Source of the DNA: CAZXPA01 sp964642485 | Lineage (GTDB): Bacteria > Patescibacteriota > Patescibacteriia > UBA2591 > UBA6264 | Length of the DNA stretch: 11,266 nt | Direction of reading: 5' to 3' | Assembly (NCBI GenBank): GCA_964642485.1 | Contig: CAZXPA010000024.1 | Coordinates: 1 to 11,266 of the forward strand | In this document: in pieces, positions 9,385 to 11,266 of the stretch | Position numbering within the stretch: the first letter of the stretch is position 1 | How the letters are laid out: each line of letters opens with the position of its first letter | Translations under genes and position numbers: made by a program | Notes under the pieces: generated by a model | Seen by the model: only the letters and a program-made list of their open reading frames with translations | Told to the model about the DNA's origin: nothing | Database searches by the model: none

Positions 9385-9390
9385 ATCACC
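9385..9390 (-). promoter_or_regulatory. Shine-Dalgarno for the surface protein, decides its start
   Basis: On the minus strand GGTGAT matches the extended anti-Shine-Dalgarno complement (AAGGAGGTGATC) and sits 6 nt before the ATG at 9378. It is the clearest ribosome-binding site in the window and favours 9378 (or the adjacent ATG at 9375) over the ATG at 9396. Confidence 0.55.
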
Positions 9391-9403
9391 AATCATGCCG
9401 ATT

Positions 9404-9469
9404 CTGTCACGAATAACTACGAATATTATTAGTAGTAATTAGCGATAATATCCGTATGATTAGTGATAG
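9404..9469. repeat. Palindromic intergenic repeat element E2, related to E1
   Basis: This is a long imperfect palindrome. Positions 9404-9410 pair with 9463-9469 (7 pairs, one G-T), 9412-9414 with 9459-9461, 9418-9421 with 9453-9456, and 9423-9429 with 9445-9451. It abuts the stop codon of the small membrane protein (9470-9472). The 11-mer TAATATTCGTA is shared with E1 (plus strand 7435-7445; minus strand 9418-9428), and both elements have ACTAATAATA just 5-prime of or overlapping it, so they appear to be two members of one family in opposite orientation. Confidence 0.68.
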
Positions 9470-9922
9470 TTATATCCCTAATTGCTGTTCAATTGTCATC
9501 GCAACCTGAGAATCTCCTTTTAATTTTTGGATATACAAGATGTGGCTACGACTAATTTGCATCTCACTTTCTGGGCCATGAAGCTCATCCGCAACATTGA
9601 CTAAAGAAAGCTGGGATTGAGGCTGCTGCTCTTCCTCAGTTGGAGCTAATTGCTGAACCTGTAAGTAATAAACATCTTTCAGGACAACTACTTGGGAATT
9701 TTGTTTGACGATGTGACCAAAATAAGTCCGGCCATTGGTCAAGAAAACCCCATACCAAGCACCTCCCTTAATCGGAGAAACAAAAATCGTTAAAACAAGA
9801 AAAACAATGATTACCACTAAAATAATAATCCCAACAATCAATAAAGCCACGCCCTTTTTCCCGCCTGTATTTTTTTTCTTTGGCTTTAAGACGTCCTCAG
9901 GTTTTTCTACTAATTCTGGCAT
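9470..9922 (-). CDS. Small one-pass membrane protein, function unknown
   Basis: The 150-residue protein is not assigned to a named family. A charged, lysine-rich cytoplasmic N-terminus (residues 1-24, KPKKKNTGGKK) is followed by a long hydrophobic segment (about 25-49) and about 100 residues predicted outside the membrane. The outer part contains AWYGVFLTNGRTYFGHIVKQ and VVVLKDVYYLQVQQ (about 55-91), a short beta-rich module, then a Glu/Gln-rich linker (95-104) and a mixed C-terminus. From memory this 'fltnGqvYFG...vLkDVYYLQ' pattern recurs in small hypothetical proteins of Parcubacteria-like genomes, but I cannot name a domain. It lies 34 bp after the glycosyltransferase and upstream of the surface protein, so an envelope role is plausible. 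The ATG at 9922 has no Shine-Dalgarno. Confidence 0.82.
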   Translation of the reverse strand: MPELVEKPEDVLKPKKKNTGGKKGVALLIVGIIILVVIIVFLVLTIFVSPIKGGAWYGVFLTNGRTYFGHIVKQNSQVVVLKDVYYLQVQQLAPTEEEQQPQSQLSLVNVADELHGPESEMQISRSHILYIQKLKGDSQVAMTIEQQLGI

Positions 9923-9956
9923 ATTAATAAAATATTATTTAGTTAATTAAATATTT

Positions 9957-11150
9957 TTATATTTTACTCGCTTGTTTATAAACCTTTAAGGTCCTCTTAG
10001 CACATTCTTCCCAGGAAAATTTTTTAGCTCGCCTCTGACCTTTTTGTTTTAATTCCTTTCGCAGGTTCTTATCAATCAACAAATTGTATATTGCCTGAGC
10101 TATTTCTGCCACATTATAAGGATCAACCAAAATAGCTGCCTCCCCAGTAACCTCTGGTATTGAAGAAGCATTACTGGTAATTACCGGCACACCTTTGGCC
10201 ATGGCCTCAGAAATCGGCAAGCCAAAACCCTCATAAATTGAAGGAAAAATAAATAACTTTGCCCCGCTAAAAAGAGGGCCCAGGTCATCAGCTTCAATAT
10301 AACCTGGTAAGATAATATCTTTTTTATATTCTGATTGAGAAATCTTTTTTTTTATCTCCTGAAATTTAAAACCCTTGGACCCGGCCAAAACTAACTGATA
10401 CCTAGAAAACACTCTACCTCTTTTAACACCCTTTGAGGCTGGCTGAATCCTGATCAGTCCATCTCTAAGTCGTTCATAAGCTTCAATAATCCGGATAATA
10501 TTCTTTCTTGGCTCAAGGGTGCCTAAAAAGAGCAAATAATTCTTACTAATACCATATTTCTGTTTTATTTTCCCAATCTTTGATAAACCTACTTTTTTAA
10601 AAAAACGTTGGTCAAGACCATGAAAAACAACTTCTATTTTCTTGCGGCTAAAATCAAAAAATTCGCTTAGGTCTTTAGCAGTTGAGCTAGAAACGGCAAT
10701 AATCTTTTTTGCCTCCTTGAGTGTATCAGGGATAATTGTTTTTAAAAAAAGTGGTTTTACAGAGGAAGTTAGCTCAGGAAATTTATAAATACATAAATCA
10801 TGAACTGTAATTACACTTGAACCCTGATAAGAGCGAGGCAAGAATAGGGCTGGTGAATGAAAAACATCTAATTTTTCTCTGCTTAAAGCAGCGTTGACTA
10901 AAAGATGCGAAAAGCCCTGGGGCATTAAGCGCTTATACTGAATAAAGGGGAAAAACCTAATTAAAGCATTTTTTTGCTTAAATTTAGCAATTCTCCTTTT
11001 TTGGACCGAGCGGTCGAAAAATAAGATATAAGTATTTTTCTTATCAATTTTTAATAAGTGTCTAACCAGCTGATAAGTGTAATGACCAACCCCGGCCCCC
11101 TCACCTTTCTCTGGGTGTAAAATTGTCCGACAATCTATACCAATACGCAT
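9957..11150 (-). CDS. Glycosyltransferase family 4 (GT-B fold)
   Basis: The enzyme transfers a sugar from a nucleotide-sugar donor, most likely at the cytoplasmic face, into an envelope glycan; donor and acceptor are unknown. The 397-residue product has an N-terminal acceptor domain starting MRIGIDCRTI and including GHYTYQLVRHL, VITVHDLCIYKFPE (113-126) and AKKIIAVSSSTAKDL (147-161). The C-terminal donor domain has LFLGTLEPRKNI (207-218), LPGYIEADDLGPLF (281-294) and the retaining-GT motif EX7E at E307 and E315 (EGFGLPISE), followed by KGVPVITSN and IPEV. No membrane segment is seen. An unusual stretch, residues 231-249, separates AYERLRD from YQLVLAG, which are normally much closer. Single-gene placement next to membrane proteins fits cell-surface glycosylation. 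The start at 11150 is the natural N-terminus; the leader may be only a few nucleotides. Confidence 0.94.
   Translation of the reverse strand: MRIGIDCRTILHPEKGEGAGVGHYTYQLVRHLLKIDKKNTYILFFDRSVQKRRIAKFKQKNALIRFFPFIQYKRLMPQGFSHLLVNAALSREKLDVFHSPALFLPRSYQGSSVITVHDLCIYKFPELTSSVKPLFLKTIIPDTLKEAKKIIAVSSSTAKDLSEFFDFSRKKIEVVFHGLDQRFFKKVGLSKIGKIKQKYGISKNYLLFLGTLEPRKNIIRIIEAYERLRDGLIRIQPASKGVKRGRVFSRYQLVLAGSKGFKFQEIKKKISQSEYKKDIILPGYIEADDLGPLFSGAKLFIFPSIYEGFGLPISEAMAKGVPVITSNASSIPEVTGEAAILVDPYNVAEIAQAIYNLLIDKNLRKELKQKGQRRAKKFSWEECAKRTLKVYKQASKI
10404..10460 (-). other. In-frame insertion within the glycosyltransferase
   Basis: Residues 231-249 (starting GLIRIQPASKG, ending RGRVFS) sit between helix AYERLRD and strand YQLVLAG of the donor domain, where GT4 proteins usually have a short loop. 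The 57-bp segment is about 46 percent GC by hand count, higher than the surrounding sequence appears. It contains the palindrome CTGATCAG. It could be a repeat inserted in frame or simply a long lineage-specific loop. Confidence 0.4.
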
Positions 11151-11160
11151 AGTATATATA

Positions 11161-11189
11161 ATTTTATACCTTTTTATTCTCTTCGTAAA
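11161..11189 (-). promoter_or_regulatory. Candidate sigma70-type promoter for the glycosyltransferase-led block
   Basis: On the minus strand TTTACG (11184-11189) and TAAAAT (11161-11166) are separated by 17 bp and match the -35 and -10 consensus at 4/6 and 5/6 positions. Transcription would start near 11154, leaving only about 3-4 nt before the ATG at 11150, that is, an almost leaderless mRNA. An alternative -10 (TATAAA, 11163-11168) has a 15-bp spacer. Confidence 0.42.
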
Positions 11190-11199
11190 GTGCTATAAT
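11171..11199 (+). promoter_or_regulatory. Candidate divergent extended -10 promoter
   Basis: On the plus strand TATAAT (11194-11199) is a perfect -10 preceded by TGC (extended -10 TGn, 11191-11193). The -35 at the 17-bp spacing is poor (TTTTTA, 11171-11176). It would drive rightward transcription out of the window. No plus-strand ATG occurs between it and the right edge, so its gene, if any, is not visible. Confidence 0.42.
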
Positions 11200-11266
11200 T
11201 AAATTACCTTAAAGTTTATACAATAGAATTTAATTTCCCTGCCTGCAAAGCCAGGTTCTTCTAAAT

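Noticed and set aside
9923..9956. AT-only inverted repeat between the glycosyltransferase and the small membrane protein
   Set aside because: The palindromic words (AATATT, TTAATTAA) are expected by chance in a 34-bp stretch of almost pure A/T and do not form a stable stem.
11229..11258. tRNA-like anticodon arm around CCTGGCTTTGCAGG (minus strand)
   Set aside because: No acceptor, D- or T-arm follows in the expected places, and the stem is only 4 bp with a 6-nt loop. More likely it is a piece of a GC-richer dispersed repeat.
11199..11264. Open minus-strand frame of 21 codons ending in TAA at 11199-11201, possibly the C-terminus of an upstream gene
   Set aside because: It is too short to show coding character, the other two frames are stopped, and it overlaps the promoter candidates. 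It cannot be told from chance without the sequence beyond the edge.

Overview
The window is AT-rich, densely coding and carries one co-directional block: eight protein genes, all on the minus strand. In transcription order (right to left) they are a family-4 glycosyltransferase, a small one-pass membrane protein, a large one-pass surface protein with Ig-like repeats, ileS, recO, tgt, a class II glycyl-tRNA synthetase, and an M16 zinc peptidase cut by the left edge. The code is standard: recO ends in TGA, the other complete genes end in TAA, and no reading frame contains an in-frame TGA. I infer a candidate-phyla (Patescibacteria/CPR, Parcubacteria-like) bacterium. The reasons are low GC, few Shine-Dalgarno sites, a type-2 isoleucyl-tRNA synthetase, the alpha2-type GlyRS, CPR-style hypothetical membrane proteins, and gaps filled with short-period or palindromic repeats. 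TGA as stop argues against the Gracilibacteria/Absconditabacteria (code 25). This assignment rests on remembered family resemblance, not on a search.

Layout. Positions 1-1217 hold the M16 peptidase (C-terminus missing). Positions 1219-1248 are a 16-bp-period tandem repeat. Then come glyQS (1258-2580), tgt (2610-3701), a 54-bp gap with degenerate heptamers and a hairpin (3702-3755), recO (3756-4469), and ileS (4472-7396, with a spurious upstream ATG). A palindromic repeat lies at 7402-7475, followed by the surface protein (7483-9378), a second related palindrome (9404-9469), the small membrane protein (9470-9922) and the glycosyltransferase (9957-11150). Positions 11151-11266 are a short promoter-like region with back-to-back promoter candidates. 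No gap exceeds about 120 bp, so no stretch of 300 bases lacks a gene.

How the genes fit together. Gaps of 2 to 91 bp on one strand suggest one or two long transcripts. The right part (glycosyltransferase plus two membrane-anchored proteins) concerns the cell envelope. The left part is informational housekeeping: charging of tRNA-Ile and tRNA-Gly, queuine-type tRNA modification, RecO recombination repair, and a peptidase. ileS and recO are separated by 2 bases and are probably translationally coupled.

I found no defence system, mobile element with a transposase, CRISPR array or RNA gene. The most interesting content is small-scale: a CGGCAAT heptamer array inserted in frame inside tgt, two related palindromes filling the gaps on either side of the surface-protein gene (one replacing the ribosome-binding region of ileS), and a 19-residue insertion in the glycosyltransferase.
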